64,000 bases of DNA from Bacillus sp. SORGH_AS_0510 (GTDB lineage Bacteria > Bacillota > Bacilli > Bacillales > Cytobacillaceae), in assembly GCF_030818775.1 (NCBI RefSeq), contig NZ_JAUTAU010000001.1:1368001-1432000 (forward strand). Direction: 5' to 3'. Shown in pieces: positions 35,128 through 43,429 of the stretch. A program made the position numbers and the translations under genes. The notes under the pieces were generated by a model. It did no database searches. It was not told the origin of the DNA and saw only the letters and a program-made list of their open reading frames with translations. Within the stretch, counting starts at the first letter, position 1; each line of letters opens with the position of its first letter.

Positions 35128-36360
35128 ATGGAATTCGGGGCACTGATTAAGTTTTATCGAACTCAAAGAGGAATCACACAAGCAGAGCTTGCAAAAGGGA
35201 TTTGCTCTGTCCCGCACTTAAGCAAAATAGAAAATAACTCCAAAGAAGCAAATGAGGAAACAGTTTCTCTTTTACTGGAACGGTTGGATATTAGTTTGGA
35301 GGAGATGGAAGAGAAGGAGGATCAGATTAAGCTTCTTTTAAGAGAACTGAATGCAAGTATTAATTTCTATCTTAGGGACGAAGTCGATGAAACCTACCAA
35401 AAATTTAAAGAGATAGAACATCTTATTCCTTTCTCTAAGCATATTTATATCTGCGAATTACATAAATATAGGTACCTATTATTCAAGGGATTGTTTGGAG
35501 AGGCAGAGCTTCAACGTGACTTATTATACAAGCAAAAGAAGAATTTTTCCCAACATGAGGACTATTTATTTAGATACTTTAATGCGATATTCTTAATCTT
35601 AAGAGGTCAGTTTAAAAATGCCGATTATATATTGGAAGCGTTATATTCCGAAAACGATCATGAAACAACCAGTGGTGAATTTCTTTACCATCGAGCGCTT
35701 GTAAAGAGTTCCCTTGAACAATCAGGTCACGCTATTCACTTTGGTAAAATGGCACTACAAATTTTTATGAATCAGCATAACTTCTTACGTATTTTACACA
35801 CACTGATGCTTTTAGGCATTAATTATACTCATTCAAAGATTTATGAGGAAGCAGAAGGATGTTTTCGTCATTTAATCCGAAATGCAGAATTATTAAGACA
35901 GGAAAAAATGCTCCCACAAATTTATCATAACATGGGCTACCTACAAAATAAGATGAAGAATGTGAAGGAAGCATTATATTACTATGAAAAAAGCTTGGAT
36001 CTACAATCTAACTTTAATCAGCACTATCTGGTAACGCTCTATTCAATTGGAGAAATGCAATATTATCTTAAAGAATTTGATAAAGCGAAAGAGTGTCTTC
36101 AAGAAGTAGCCTCGCTATCAAAAGAGCTGGGTAATAAAAAATATAGACTACTTGCAGATTTTTATTTATTTTATATGGCCTCACCGCAAAAAGCGTTTAA
36201 ATACTTAGAAACAAAAGTAATACCTTATTTTGAAGAGGCAAAGGAACATACAGATGACTTAACCCGTTTTTATAAAATGCTTTCAGATTACTACCATGAA
36301 AACGGATTGGTCAATGAAGCAGTCAAATATTTAAATAAGATAACAGGGGGTATACTATGA
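35128..36360 (+). CDS. RRNPP-family quorum-sensing regulator (NprR/PlcR-like)
   Basis: A 410-aa protein. Residues 1-60 are an XRE helix-turn-helix (ALIKFYRTQRGITQAELAKG, CSVPHLSKIEN), and residues about 75-405 are a run of helical TPR-like repeats, such as YHNMGYLQNKMKNVKEALYY, that in this family bind a re-imported signal peptide. Length and layout match NprR and PlcR, which control secreted proteases in the B. cereus group. The final TGA overlaps the ATG of a small secreted-peptide gene, the usual cassette arrangement. ATG 35128 aligns best with family starts; upstream ATGs at 35092 and 35113 are possible. The subtilisin gene upstream is a likely target. Confidence 0.87.
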   Translation: MEFGALIKFYRTQRGITQAELAKGICSVPHLSKIENNSKEANEETVSLLLERLDISLEEMEEKEDQIKLLLRELNASINFYLRDEVDETYQKFKEIEHLIPFSKHIYICELHKYRYLLFKGLFGEAELQRDLLYKQKKNFSQHEDYLFRYFNAIFLILRGQFKNADYILEALYSENDHETTSGEFLYHRALVKSSLEQSGHAIHFGKMALQIFMNQHNFLRILHTLMLLGINYTHSKIYEEAEGCFRHLIRNAELLRQEKMLPQIYHNMGYLQNKMKNVKEALYYYEKSLDLQSNFNQHYLVTLYSIGEMQYYLKEFDKAKECLQEVASLSKELGNKKYRLLADFYLFYMASPQKAFKYLETKVIPYFEEAKEHTDDLTRFYKMLSDYYHENGLVNEAVKYLNKITGGIL

Positions 36361-36500
36361 AAAAGTATATTGTACTTCTATTTTCAGTTTCAATGCTTAT
36401 TCTTTTTACATCTAACGCTGATATAAAAAGCGAAAAGTTATCAAACAATGTAGCTTATTCCACACCATGTGATCATCCGATTCAACCACCAGTAGGTTGA
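36357..36500 (+). CDS. Phr/NprX-like signalling propeptide
   Basis: A 47-aa pre-peptide with a basic start (MKKY), a hydrophobic export signal at residues 5-19 (IVLLFSVSMLILFTS) and a polar tail ending STPCDHPIQPPVG. It overlaps the RRNPP regulator by four bases (ATGA) and is followed by a terminator. In this family the tail is cut to a peptide of 5-10 residues, imported by the oligopeptide permease, and bound by the TPR domain. The likely active part is the C-terminal proline-rich end, a guess by analogy with NprX, whose active peptide also ends in Val-Gly. The sequence itself is unlike known signals. Confidence 0.8.
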   Translation: MKKYIVLLFSVSMLILFTSNADIKSEKLSNNVAYSTPCDHPIQPPVG

Positions 36501-36507
36501 TAAGCGG

Positions 36508-36536
36508 AATCCCTGAAAAATTCAGGGATTTTTTTA
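36508..36536 (+). terminator. Intrinsic terminator after the peptide gene
   Basis: AATCCCTGAA / TTCAGGGATT stem followed by a T-run. Confidence 0.88.
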
Positions 36537-36633
36537 TTTATTGGAATGTAACGCCTGAGGGATGCAGACAATAGAGGAAACTATTTTTTATAACCGTAGT
36601 GAATGAATAGTAGGATTGAGAGAGGTGATTTAA

Positions 36634-36804
36634 ATGAAAAATCAAGAAAATGAACGGAAGAGTGTAGAGCAAGAGTGGGAGAAAAAGGCGATGGAAGAGT
36701 TATTTGGGATGGAACCCGAAATGAGTCTCCAAACGGCTCGTTTTGCAACAACTGAGAATGCACTCTTAGCGGAATATGGTGAAGAGAGAAATGAAGAAGA
36801 ATAG
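36634..36804 (+). CDS. Small acidic protein of unknown function
   Basis: A 56-aa strongly charged protein: MKNQENERKSVEQEWEKKAM, then EELFGMEPEMSLQTARFATT and an acidic tail. It is probably one or two helices with no membrane part. No family was recognised. AGAGAGGTGATTTAA stands before the ATG. It lies between the quorum-sensing cassette and the gene at 36894. Confidence 0.6.
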   Translation: MKNQENERKSVEQEWEKKAMEELFGMEPEMSLQTARFATTENALLAEYGEERNEEE

Positions 36805-36893
36805 TTATTTTTAGAAAAAAGAATGAATCCTGCCTTTTACTGGGTATCCTATGAATATGTGTTTAAATTACAGTAGAAGGGTAAGGAGGAAAT

Positions 36894-37286
36894 ATGAAAT
36901 CATTTATTGTTAGTTTTCACCAAGAAGATAATGTGGATGCAATGCAAATTCAAAAGCTGAATCAAGAGGAGTTTGAGAAAGCGACCGAAGGCGGAACAAG
37001 ACATCTCTTTGAAATCGACACCAACATCGGACTTTTTGTGTTTTTTGATGGCGCGGATGCAGATGGAAATCTATCGTACATGGTGCTGCAGTATGAAGAG
37101 GAAAATGAGGAGCCATCTGCATGCTATTCTTTCCAGTTAAAGGATTTCTACGAATTTATGGCACTCTACTTAAATGACATCGATTACGAGGAAGTCGAAG
37201 GAGAAGAGCAAGAATACGGTGCCATGCAGCATCTAGCGCATTTAATCTTCCATATCGTTGAAGAGGGTAGAGATTTGAAGGTTTAA
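36894..37286 (+). CDS. Conserved-looking cytosolic protein of unknown function
   Basis: A 130-aa acidic soluble protein, MKSFIVSFHQEDNVDAMQIQ at the start and then alternating strands and helices (LFEIDTNIGLFVFFDGADADG, YEFMALYLNDIDYEEVEGEE). There is no signal peptide, membrane helix or catalytic motif I can name. AAGGAGGAAAT just before the ATG and a clean terminator after it support expression. Confidence 0.68.
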   Translation: MKSFIVSFHQEDNVDAMQIQKLNQEEFEKATEGGTRHLFEIDTNIGLFVFFDGADADGNLSYMVLQYEEENEEPSACYSFQLKDFYEFMALYLNDIDYEEVEGEEQEYGAMQHLAHLIFHIVEEGRDLKV

Positions 37287-37311
37287 GAAGTGAATTTTTG
37301 CAAAATAAGTT

Positions 37312-37338
37312 AAGGACGCCGGTCGTGGCGTCCTTTTT
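37312..37338 (+). terminator. Intrinsic terminator
   Basis: AAGGACGCC / GGCGTCCTT stem followed by TTTT. Confidence 0.85.
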
Positions 37339-37397
37339 GTGCTTTTTCAGAGGTTTAGGAAGTTAAAAAGAGACTTTGATTTATTAATAATTGTTCT

Positions 37398-37491
37398 ATT
37401 CGCGTATTTTCAACGTTTATTCGCGAATTTGGGTTGGTTATTCGCGAATCAATAACAGATATTCGCGAATCTTAGTAGTTTATTCGCGAAT
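37398..37491. repeat. 21-bp-period array of ATTCGCGAAT (5 copies)
   Basis: The palindrome ATTCGCGAAT starts at 37419, 37440, 37461 and 37482, and a variant ATTCGCGTAT at 37398; every step is exactly 21 bp, while the 11-bp spacers differ. The array ends just before the stop codon of the NERD-domain gene (minus strand). Confidence 0.85.
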
Positions 37492-37497
37492 CGAGAT

Positions 37498-38472
37498 TTA
37501 AGCAGGGAAATTCTTTAAAAAGTAGACACGTGTTTTATTTTTCCCAGTGTAATCTAAATTTGAGGCAAGCAATAGCCTACTTGCAATGTGAATCGAATTT
37601 AAACGAACAAACCTCCGAAACTCCATATTAGTTATTTTCAAATCAACCAGTAAAAAATAGTCCATAAGTGCAGCGATATGAGCATCTTTCGAATAGGAGT
37701 CACACGCAGGGCAGTACCACTGCTGTTTTTTACGAACAAGAGGCAGATGCTTGCAGAAAGGACAGTAAACACCGGTTAACAAATCTTCCTTTCGAATACC
37801 ATATTTTTGAAGGATTTGAAAAGTAGGGAGAGTATTCATTTTTAGTAGGAGTCTGCTGAGCTTCCGGAGATCTTTTTTGGTGAGGATGGGAGTAGTAAAC
37901 GTTTTCTCCACGTTTTCAATTCGATGTAGCATAACATCAGCTTTACAAATCCGAGGTTTAACTTTATAAGAATTTTTTCCTGTAACGAAATAGGAAGCAA
38001 AACTGTTGCTAATGACGACTAAATAATCGATTGGAACAGGTGGGAGATGATGGGCTTTAAGCAGTTCTTGGATATATTTTTTGTGACGTTCGGCTTGTGC
38101 AATCGGATAATCATAACCTTTTTCTTTGTCATTGTTATTTTGGATAAACTGTTCATTATCCGTATCGAAAGTTAATTTTCCAGCCATATTTTTTACATCA
38201 ATAATTAGGCCGAATTCTGGGGTTAATAGAAAAGTATCAATTTGACAGTTGTATTCACCATCAGGAAGGTTTAAATCGTGGAAAATCATGTACTTTTGTT
38301 GTGGAAGGGACCGATAATAGTAATCCAGAGCTTTTTCACCTTGATAGCCAGCAGAGCGTCTTCCCGCTTCTTCTAAAATTTGCTGATATTTCTCGTGATT
38401 TAGAGGAAGACGACGCAATAAAGCCTGTAAGATGAGTAACTTAAGAGGAATAGACCTTTCTTTTATAATCAA
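37498..38472 (-). CDS. NERD-domain (nuclease-related) protein with zinc ribbon
   Basis: A 324-aa protein. Residues about 40-160 form a NERD domain, a restriction-endonuclease-like fold, with GEKALDYYYRSL, then YNCQIDTFLLTPEFGLIIDV and VKN supplying the acidic and lysine residues of the D...D/E-x-K pattern. Near residue 240 a zinc ribbon is formed by YCPFCKHLPLV and WYCPACDSYS. It has no signal peptide. The proposed start is TTG 38472, nine bases after AAGGAG; no in-frame ATG fits. The gene is flanked on both sides by 21-bp-period repeat arrays. The role is unknown. Confidence 0.82.
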   Translation of the reverse strand: MIIKERSIPLKLLILQALLRRLPLNHEKYQQILEEAGRRSAGYQGEKALDYYYRSLPQQKYMIFHDLNLPDGEYNCQIDTFLLTPEFGLIIDVKNMAGKLTFDTDNEQFIQNNNDKEKGYDYPIAQAERHKKYIQELLKAHHLPPVPIDYLVVISNSFASYFVTGKNSYKVKPRICKADVMLHRIENVEKTFTTPILTKKDLRKLSRLLLKMNTLPTFQILQKYGIRKEDLLTGVYCPFCKHLPLVRKKQQWYCPACDSYSKDAHIAALMDYFLLVDLKITNMEFRRFVRLNSIHIASRLLLASNLDYTGKNKTRVYFLKNFPA

Positions 38473-38574
38473 ACATGATCACTCCTTTCATATTAACTTA
38501 ATAAATTCTAAAAGGTTTCTAAAAATCCTGCTGAAATTCATCGGTTATTGTAAAAAATATTACATAGTTTTTTC

Positions 38575-38672
38575 TATCGGCGAATTTGCCCAAGTTATCG
38601 GTGAATTTCCGCATTCTATCGGCGAATTCATGGGTTCTATCGGCGAATTTCCGCATTCTATCGGCGAATCCC
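38575..38672. repeat. 21-bp-period array of TATCGGCGAATT (5 copies)
   Basis: TATCGGCGAAT or its one-base variant TATCGGTGAAT starts at 38575, 38596, 38617, 38638 and 38659, again every 21 bp. It lies about 100 bp upstream of the NERD gene and 70 bp before the pirin gene. Translated on the plus strand it reads as repeats of SIGEF, which can mislead gene callers into extending the pirin gene. Confidence 0.85.
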
Positions 38673-38743
38673 CGACACAGTCATTTAATTTGCTAATCCC
38701 ACCAATCAGCGCTACCATTATTTTGAATATCAAAGGAGGAAGA

Positions 38744-39586
38744 ATGATGACTTCAATACACCAAAGGGGCATTGAACGAATTTGGACGGTTGATCATCGC
38801 CAAAATAGTCCGATTCATATAGCAGGAATGGTATTAGATCCAAATAAAATGAAAGAATCAGACCCTTTTCTTTTCTTAGCGGAGGATTGGTTTCAAAAAG
38901 GAACATTTGATTTTCATCCACATCGCGGAATCGAGACCGTAACCTATGTCATCGAGGGGAAACTCGAGCATCAAGATAGTAAAGCCGGCAAAGGGGAACT
39001 TGGACCAGGAGACGTTCAGTGGATGACTGCGGGGAGAGGTGTTATTCACATCGAGGACCCGGCAGAAGGAGAAACCGTTCACTCTTTGCAGCTTTGGGTG
39101 AACCTGCCACGCGAACATAAGATGGCAGAACCACGTTATCAAAACCTCCGTGCCCAAGACATGCCTGTCCGACAGGAAGACGGATCATCCATTCGGATTT
39201 TCTCCGGTTCATCTGGCGGCATTCAATCAGCTACAAAAAACTATGTTCCCGTGACAATGGTTGAAATCAATGTGGAACCAGGAGCATCCGTTACCCAAGA
39301 CCTGCCGGGTGATTACAACGGCTTTATGTATATTTTAGAGGGAAAAGGGCTCTTCGGAAAAAATCAGACAGAGGCTGGGAAGGGACATGTTCTATTACTG
39401 GAAAAAGCCAACCCAGAAGATGAAAGTGAAATTACCATAAAGGCAGTCGAAAATCTCAGGGTCTTGTTATATGCAGGTAAACCGCTAAACGAGCCTATCG
39501 TTGCCAGAGGGCCATTTGTCATGAATACAGAAGAAGAAATTCGTCAGGCCTATCGCGATTATATGGCTGGCAAATTCACAGAATAA
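38744..39586 (+). CDS. Pirin-family protein
   Basis: A 280-aa bicupin. The N-terminal cupin (about 20-130) has the metal-binding histidines and glutamate in FHPHRGIETVTYVIEGKLEH and HIEDPAEGETVHSLQLWVN. The C-terminal cupin covers about 175-270, with LPGDYNGFMYILEGKG. Bacterial pirins show quercetinase activity or bind metabolic enzymes; the role here is unknown. GGAGGA lies four to seven bases before the tandem ATGs at 38744 and 38747, so either may be used. Upstream in-frame sequence is only the repeat array. Confidence 0.9.
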   Translation: MMTSIHQRGIERIWTVDHRQNSPIHIAGMVLDPNKMKESDPFLFLAEDWFQKGTFDFHPHRGIETVTYVIEGKLEHQDSKAGKGELGPGDVQWMTAGRGVIHIEDPAEGETVHSLQLWVNLPREHKMAEPRYQNLRAQDMPVRQEDGSSIRIFSGSSGGIQSATKNYVPVTMVEINVEPGASVTQDLPGDYNGFMYILEGKGLFGKNQTEAGKGHVLLLEKANPEDESEITIKAVENLRVLLYAGKPLNEPIVARGPFVMNTEEEIRQAYRDYMAGKFTE

Positions 39587-39587
39587 A

Positions 39588-39632
39588 AAAAGCACTGGAT
39601 CAGCCCGACAGTCGATGATCCAGTGTTTTCTT
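39588..39632. terminator. Bidirectional terminator
   Basis: CACTGGATCA / TGATCCAGTG stem between convergent pirin and MFS genes, with A and T runs on each side. Confidence 0.85.
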
Positions 39633-39633
39633 T

Positions 39634-41145
39634 TTATCCTTTCGCAGGTTTCTGGCTGACCTTCACCCGTGCATTACCCATGAAAAAGATGGTAACAGCT
39701 GCTATTGCAATCGGAATCAGTGTAAGCAAGAAAGTATGTGTAATCGAATCAGACATAGCGTGAACGATTTTATCTAACACAAAATCAGGAATCTTCGCGC
39801 GTTGTTCCGGTTGGAAAATTTGACGAGGATCGCCCATCTTGAAATTTCCAGCACCCTGCATTCCTTTGAACGCTTCCTTCAACTTGTCAGTAAATAGGTT
39901 GGTTTGTAGTGTTCCGTAAATCGTTACGCCAAGAGTCATACCAAACGAACGTAAAAAGGAGTTTGTGGAGTTTGCTGTTCCGCGATACTGTGGCTCCAAA
40001 TTGTGCATCGATGCCGTTGGCAATAAGGAGAATGAAAAGCCAACTCCGAATCCAACAAGAATCATATACAATGTCAATAAATAGCGAGCTGTATCAACAG
40101 TCAGCGTTCCTAGGAAGTACATGCCAAGAACATAAGAGATGATCGATAGAAACATCAAATTCCGATATGAAGTCTTCGTTAAGAATATACCTCCAATAGA
40201 GCTTCCTGCAACAGAACCTAGCATCATAGGTGTTAAAATCAATCCGGCATTCTTAGCAGAGCCGCCATAAACGGCCTGAACGAAGATGGGAATAAAGACA
40301 GTCAGAATAATAAACGTCCCGCCATATAAAAAGGAGAGAATCTGTGATGTTGCAAACAACCTTCGTTTAAATAGCCACAACGGCAGAATCGGTTCGGCTG
40401 CCTTCACTTCTGCAATGAAAAAAGCAATAAAGAAAACGCCGAAGCTGACAAATAAACTAATGATGGGAACAGAATTCCAATCATATTCTTTGCCACCCAA
40501 TTCCAGAGCGAACATCAAGCTAACCACGGAGATTATAAGGGTAATTGCACCTAGGTAATCAATTTTTTGCTTAGAATGCTGTAATGATTCATGATAATAC
40601 CGAACGATTAAAATAATAGAAACAATACCAATTGGAACATTTACATAAAATACCCAGTGCCAGCTAATATAGTCGGTGATATACGCACCAAGTAGTGGTC
40701 CAAGTACGCTAGAGGCACCGAATACAGCACCAAGGAGCCCCGTCATTTTTCCACGATTTTCAGGTGGGAAAATATCAAAAACGATTGTAAAGGCAATTGG
40801 CATGAGGGCTCCACCGCCAATTCCTTGAATGGCCCGGTAAATACTTAGTTGAACAATCGACTGAGCGATCCCACAAAGGGCAGAGCCAATTAGGAAGACC
40901 ACCAATCCAAAAATAAAAAAGCGTTTCCGGCCATACATATCGGAGAGCTTTCCGAAGATTGGCATCCCTGCCATGACCGCTACCATGTAGGCGGATGTAA
41001 CCCAAACAAATTTGTCAAAGCCGCCAAGGTCTGAAACAATCGTACCCATGGCTGTCGCGACAATCGTGTTGTCCATAGCAGCCATCAAAATCGCAAGCAG
41101 AAGGCCAGCGACAACCAAATTAAGATTATTGTCTTTTTTGATCAT
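39634..41145 (-). CDS. MFS drug exporter, DHA2 (EmrB/QacA) family
   Basis: A 503-aa proton-driven exporter with about fourteen membrane segments. The first helix contains MAAMDNTIVATAMGTIVSDL (motif D1), loop 2-3 has GKLSDMYGRKRFF (motif A) and helix 5 has GAVFGASSVLGPLLGAY (motif C, antiporter). The substrate is unknown. No regulator lies beside it; it is followed downstream by the pirin gene in convergent orientation. The ATG has AAGGGTGA at about seven bases. Confidence 0.9.
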   Translation of the reverse strand: MIKKDNNLNLVVAGLLLAILMAAMDNTIVATAMGTIVSDLGGFDKFVWVTSAYMVAVMAGMPIFGKLSDMYGRKRFFIFGLVVFLIGSALCGIAQSIVQLSIYRAIQGIGGGALMPIAFTIVFDIFPPENRGKMTGLLGAVFGASSVLGPLLGAYITDYISWHWVFYVNVPIGIVSIILIVRYYHESLQHSKQKIDYLGAITLIISVVSLMFALELGGKEYDWNSVPIISLFVSFGVFFIAFFIAEVKAAEPILPLWLFKRRLFATSQILSFLYGGTFIILTVFIPIFVQAVYGGSAKNAGLILTPMMLGSVAGSSIGGIFLTKTSYRNLMFLSIISYVLGMYFLGTLTVDTARYLLTLYMILVGFGVGFSFSLLPTASMHNLEPQYRGTANSTNSFLRSFGMTLGVTIYGTLQTNLFTDKLKEAFKGMQGAGNFKMGDPRQIFQPEQRAKIPDFVLDKIVHAMSDSITHTFLLTLIPIAIAAVTIFFMGNARVKVSQKPAKG

Positions 41146-41340
41146 AAAAAAATCACCCTTTAATTTTCGAAATGTAAGTAGACTGGTTAAATCAGCAAAT
41201 CGCTCCTTTACGCTTATTTAGACTTATTCAAGCTAATAGAAAAGCTAGATAAAGTTATTCTATAAGGCTGGTTGAAAAATTGTCAAATTATAACTAGAAT
41301 AAATAGAATGTCCAATTGTAAATGAAAGGAAGACGAGTCC

Positions 41341-42207
41341 ATGTATCAGCTAAAAGAAACGAAAGAACAGCAACTAATTGTGTATGAACTCAGGAACGAC
41401 GAGCAGGGCAGTTGGCTAAAAGTAGTGCCAGAGCGCGGTGGAATTATTACTAGCTATGGGGTAAATGGTGAGGAAGTCCTCTTTTTAAATGAGAATACAC
41501 TTTATGATTCAAATAAAAATATTAGAGGTGGAATACCCATTCTATTTCCTATTTCTGGTCAGTTAGAAAACGGAGAATATGAGTGGAATGGTACTGTTTA
41601 TCAAATGAAAAACCATGGAGTAGCAAGGAATCAACCTTGGGAAGTAATCTCCACCCAAACAGAAGACACGAAAGCCTCTATGACTTTACGTTTAAAAAGT
41701 AATGAAGAAACACGAAGAGAATTTCCGTTTGATTTTGAAGTGGTGTTCACCTATACAATGACTCCAGATGGACTTACTATTGATCAGTCCTATAAAAATA
41801 TCTCTGGAGAAGCCATGCCGATTTATGCAGGATTTCATCCCTATTTCAAAACGGCTAGTAAAAATTTAACCTATCATACGGATGCAAAAACCTATTTAGA
41901 TTATAACGATATGAAAACAAAGTCCGTAAAAAACTCTTTAGATTTAACGAATAAAAAAGAGTCTCTCGTCCTATTGGATGCTGTCCAAAACGAAATCTCA
42001 TTCGAGCTTCCAGATCGGCAAATGACTGTTACTATGTCTTATGGTGGGGAATTCCCATATGTCGTTTTATGGACGGAGCAGGATCAAGAATTTGTTTGTG
42101 TTGAACCATGGATGGCAATGACCGACGAGCTGAACCGGAAGGAAGAATTAGTGATGATAGGTCCAGAGGAAACGCTCCAGACAACCTTAACGATCTCAGT
42201 AAAATAG
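41341..42207 (+). CDS. Aldose 1-epimerase family protein (GalM-like)
   Basis: A 288-aa beta-sandwich enzyme predicted to interconvert alpha and beta sugar anomers. It shows RGGIPILFPISGQLENGEY near residue 61, NHGVARNQPW near residue 95 with a conserved His, AGFHPYFK near residue 163 with the catalytic His, and FVCVEPWMA with the catalytic Glu near residue 250. It is closest to the galactose-mutarotase-like/D-hexose-6-phosphate-epimerase group; exact sugar unknown. AAAGGAAGACGAG precedes the ATG. It converges with a VOC gene. Confidence 0.88.
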   Translation: MYQLKETKEQQLIVYELRNDEQGSWLKVVPERGGIITSYGVNGEEVLFLNENTLYDSNKNIRGGIPILFPISGQLENGEYEWNGTVYQMKNHGVARNQPWEVISTQTEDTKASMTLRLKSNEETRREFPFDFEVVFTYTMTPDGLTIDQSYKNISGEAMPIYAGFHPYFKTASKNLTYHTDAKTYLDYNDMKTKSVKNSLDLTNKKESLVLLDAVQNEISFELPDRQMTVTMSYGGEFPYVVLWTEQDQEFVCVEPWMAMTDELNRKEELVMIGPEETLQTTLTISVK

Positions 42208-42232
42208 AAAAAGGGACTTGAGTCCCTTTTCC
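42207..42232. terminator. Intrinsic terminator
   Basis: AAAAGGGACT / AGTCCCTTTT stem just after the epimerase gene, able to serve both strands. Confidence 0.8.
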
Positions 42233-42245
42233 TATTCCACAGCAT

Positions 42246-42629
42246 TTATCGTTGGAAAAATTCAACCTTCTCACCATCAGGTCCTTGTACAAAAAAGTTA
42301 CGATAACCGTTTTGAAGAGTGCTAATCTCTTCACTAATAAAGGGAACCTTCAATCCTTTTAAACGCTCGAATTCTTCGTCAATGTCATCCACTAAAAAGG
42401 CAATATGATTGACGATTCCTTCATTAGGGAGATTAGGCTTTCCACCTAGGACTAATTCCAGCTCTGTCTCATCTGAGCCATTAAATCCAAGGAAGGCTAA
42501 GGTGACAGCGCCATCTGCAATGGTGAATCTGTCTTTTAAATCCAACCCAACTACTTCTTGATAAAATGCAAGTGAGGTTTCTAAGTTGCTTACGTACAAA
42601 CCAACATGGTCCATTTTTTTAACTGCCAT
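42246..42629 (-). CDS. VOC-family (glyoxalase/dioxygenase-like) protein
   Basis: A 127-aa vicinal-oxygen-chelate fold with two beta-alpha-beta-beta-beta units. Likely metal ligands are His in MDHVGLYV near residue 8, Glu in ETELELVLG near residue 55, His in NHIAFLVDD near residue 73 and Glu in GEKVEFFQR at the C-terminus. This arrangement fits lactoylglutathione lyase or related enzymes, but the substrate is not clear. It lies 20 bp downstream of the FAD protein gene in one likely operon. Confidence 0.85.
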   Translation of the reverse strand: MAVKKMDHVGLYVSNLETSLAFYQEVVGLDLKDRFTIADGAVTLAFLGFNGSDETELELVLGGKPNLPNEGIVNHIAFLVDDIDEEFERLKGLKVPFISEEISTLQNGYRNFFVQGPDGEKVEFFQR

Positions 42630-42649
42630 TTGGCACCCACCTATCTGTA

Positions 42650-43213
42650 TTAGGCTTTTAACACATCGTGGTCAACATAACGTTCACCGTTTAGTTCGCT
42701 AATTACATTAATCGCTACCTTTGCGCCGTCCCCAGCAGTAATAATCGTATGCATGCTTACGCCTGCAACAGTACCTGCTGCCCAGATGCCATCGATATTA
42801 GTTTTTCCAGCCGTGTCAACATCAAGAATCGTTTTAATTCTTGGTTCAGTTCCCGGCTTGGTTGTTAACCCAACTGCTTCTGCAAGGTCAACAGACATTC
42901 CTGTTGCTAAAATGACATGTTTCGCTTCATATTCACCTTGATCGGTTTCTACTTTAAAACCGCTTTCAGTTTTGCTGATCGTTGAAACAGTAGCTTGAAC
43001 GAATTCTGCGCCAGATTTACTTGCTTGTTTCTTACCTGTTTCTACAAGGTCAGGTCCTGTTATTTCTGTTACACCATAATGGTTTTCAATCCAAGCACGC
43101 TTAGTCACGCTCTTATCGTTATCAATTACCAACGTTTTCTTTCCAGCTTTTGCAGTGAAAATAGCTGCACTAGCACCAGTAGGTCCAGCTCCGACTATTA
43201 AAACATCAAACAT
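42650..43213 (-). CDS. Short thioredoxin-reductase-like FAD oxidoreductase
   Basis: A 187-aa protein containing only the FAD-binding half of the thioredoxin reductase fold: MFDVLIVGAGPTGASAAIFT at the start (GxGxxG), VILATGMSVD in the middle and GIWAAGTVAGVSMHTIITAGDGA near the end. The NADPH-binding insert and the CxxC of true thioredoxin reductase (about 310 aa) are missing. Similar short forms are frequent in Bacillus and have no settled role. The start is ATG 43213, with GGAGG eight bases upstream. It is followed by the VOC gene and lies divergent from the peptide transporter operon. Confidence 0.82.
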   Translation of the reverse strand: MFDVLIVGAGPTGASAAIFTAKAGKKTLVIDNDKSVTKRAWIENHYGVTEITGPDLVETGKKQASKSGAEFVQATVSTISKTESGFKVETDQGEYEAKHVILATGMSVDLAEAVGLTTKPGTEPRIKTILDVDTAGKTNIDGIWAAGTVAGVSMHTIITAGDGAKVAINVISELNGERYVDHDVLKA

Positions 43214-43429
43214 TTCCAAAACCTCCAATATTATAAAAATTCTAATATAATTAATGTAGCTTACTCATCTGGGAATGTAAAATGAATTGCTCGTTTCAAG
43301 AATTTTGAAAGGCGAAATAAGATTCACAGATTTTATATTTACTATATTATACCTATCATGTAAAATTGATTTTTGTAATACATATAAGTTTAGTAGGAAT
43401 TAAGAATGTAAATAAGGGGGAAAGACAAA

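Noticed and set aside
37398..38672. Possible CRISPR array in the regularly spaced repeats
   Set aside because: Repeat units are only 10-12 bp with spacers of about 10 bp, and no cas genes are nearby; CRISPR repeats are longer with spacers near 30 bp.
38432..38743. N-terminal extension of the pirin protein with SIGEF repeats
   Set aside because: The frame is open only because the 21-bp array is a multiple of three; a strong ribosome site lies just before ATG 38744/38747 and pirins start there.
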